DNA of 6,946 nt, taken from positions 1 to 6,946 of the forward strand of contig JAJRTI010000690.1 in assembly GCA_024278415.1 (NCBI GenBank). The letters run 5' to 3'. The position numbers and the translations under genes were made by a program. The notes beneath the pieces were generated by a model. It saw only the letters and a list, made by a program, of their open reading frames with translations, was not told the origin of the DNA and searched no databases. Below, piece by piece: positions 6,232-6,946 of the stretch; position 1 is the first letter of the stretch, and the number at the start of each line of letters is the position of its first letter. The stretch comes from Planctomycetota bacterium (lineage in GTDB: Bacteria; Planctomycetota; Brocadiia; JAJRTI01).

Positions 6232-6252
6232 AGCCCGCGGCGGCCGTGGGCT
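6232..6252 (+). other. Leader hairpin upstream of the right-hand gene
   Basis: agcccgcgg (6232-6240) pairs with ccgtgggct (6244-6252), nine pairs including one G-T, around a 3-nt CGG loop. If the promoter at 6193-6220 is used, this hairpin is near the 5' end of the leader RNA and could stabilise it. No riboswitch class is recognisable. Confidence 0.45.
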
Positions 6253-6287
6253 GTTAACGGTACACCAGAAATCGAAAGATCGCAACA

Positions 6288-6946
6288 ATGCACTCGCACA
6301 TCATGCTTCGACTTCAGCGGCCCCTGTCGATTGCGGCCGTTCTCCTGGCCATCTTCTTGGCCGCGGCGCCATTCGCGGCCGGCGCTAACGTCGTCAAGGT
6401 CCGAGAGAAGGACCCGCCCCCGGACGGCCGCTTCGTGATCGTCCCCATGCGCTCGGTCTTCAACGACGCCCAGCCCCTGGCCCTGCCCGGGCCGCGCATC
6501 CAGATCAATCGCATCCCCTTCGACGTCGCCATCGACGGCAAGCCGAACTGCCTGTTCCTGAAGCCGATCGGCTGGGCCGCGGAGAAAGATGAGTCCAAAG
6601 AGTATCGCGGATACATCGCCAAGTACGACCGGCGGCCTGCGCCCGACGACCCCACCCGTGCAATGCTGCGGGTGCCCGTCGCGGACTACGAGTGCATCTG
6701 GCTGCTCGCCGCGGCGGATGATGATGAAGCGCTCACTCAGGAGGTCACCCTGCGCTTCGGCCAGTTCAACGGGTCCGGCCGCGTCGCGACGTACGACGTG
6801 ATGGCCGTCGTCCCGCGCGCCGGCGCCAAGAAAGTCCGGCGCGGCCGCAACGGGGTCGCTCGCGTGCTGCCCAACGGCGAGCGCGGCAACCTCTACCTGG
6901 TCCGCGTGCCTATGGGCAGAACCTTGGCCCAGGACTTCGAGGACCA
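6288..6946 (+). CDS. Partial secreted protein of unknown function (5' part only)
   Basis: An open frame from ATG 6288 through the window end (219 codons, no stop), so the C-terminus is missing. An in-frame TAA at 6255-6257 and the absence of another start codon fix this ATG, though a second Met at codon 6 is possible. No clear ribosome site precedes it. Residues 1-33 form a Sec signal: basic residues, a long hydrophobic run rich in A, L and I (about 14-30), then AAG before ANVV. The mature part is beta-strand-rich (RFVIVPM near 48; the INRIPFDVAIDG stretch near 73-84; alternating hydrophobics near 127-140 and 152-176), like the jelly-roll domains common in secreted planctomycete-type proteins. 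I cannot name a family. Divergent orientation from the - strand glycosidase-like gene suggests, but does not prove, a shared role. Confidence 0.8.
   Translation, partial: MHSHIMLRLQRPLSIAAVLLAIFLAAAPFAAGANVVKVREKDPPPDGRFVIVPMRSVFNDAQPLALPGPRIQINRIPFDVAIDGKPNCLFLKPIGWAAEKDESKEYRGYIAKYDRRPAPDDPTRAMLRVPVADYECIWLLAAADDDEALTQEVTLRFGQFNGSGRVATYDVMAVVPRAGAKKVRRGRNGVARVLPNGERGNLYLVRVPMGRTLAQDFED

Overview
The window is GC-rich bacterial DNA with three genes for predicted secreted proteins, separated by intergenic DNA packed with palindromes. The content (exported carbohydrate-active enzymes with unusual domain combinations, a secreted beta-rich protein, weak Shine-Dalgarno sequences in front of two of the three genes, many short palindromic repeats) suggests an uncultured polysaccharide degrader of the Planctomycetota/Verrucomicrobiota/Lentisphaerota or Hydrogenedentota type. 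That placement is inference; no marker gene is present.

Layout: positions 1-658 hold no gene I can support. Within them, 234-575 is a compound palindromic locus. Paired hairpin repeats lie in opposite orientation around a 30-bp perfect hairpin, and the left half appears to be interrupted by a ~110-bp MITE-like insertion with 12-bp terminal inverted repeats and TA (or CTAG) target duplications. Next on the + strand (659-3928) is a 1089-aa secreted glycoside hydrolase with a GH42-like clan GH-A barrel, a GH42 middle-type domain and a C-terminal GH2-type jelly roll. The convergent gap 3929-4543 contains a post-stop hairpin, a 26-bp perfect inverted repeat with internal direct repeats, and a 129-bp element with 33-bp imperfect terminal inverted repeats. 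On the - strand (6142-4544) is a 532-aa secreted TIM-barrel glycosidase-like protein with a discoidin-like domain apparently inserted right after its putative acid/base residue. A 145-bp divergent spacer with a good sigma70-type promoter leads to a third gene on the + strand (6288 to the window end), a partial secreted protein of unknown function.

How they may work together: all three products carry predicted export signals, and two look like carbohydrate-active enzymes, so the locus plausibly acts on exogenous polysaccharide or glycoconjugates in the periplasm or outside the cell. No transporter, regulator or sulfatase is visible to define a complete utilisation locus. The least ordinary part of the window is the intergenic DNA. 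It contains several unrelated palindrome families, most with exactly 3-nt loops, and two repeat pairs whose differences are compensatory in the stems.
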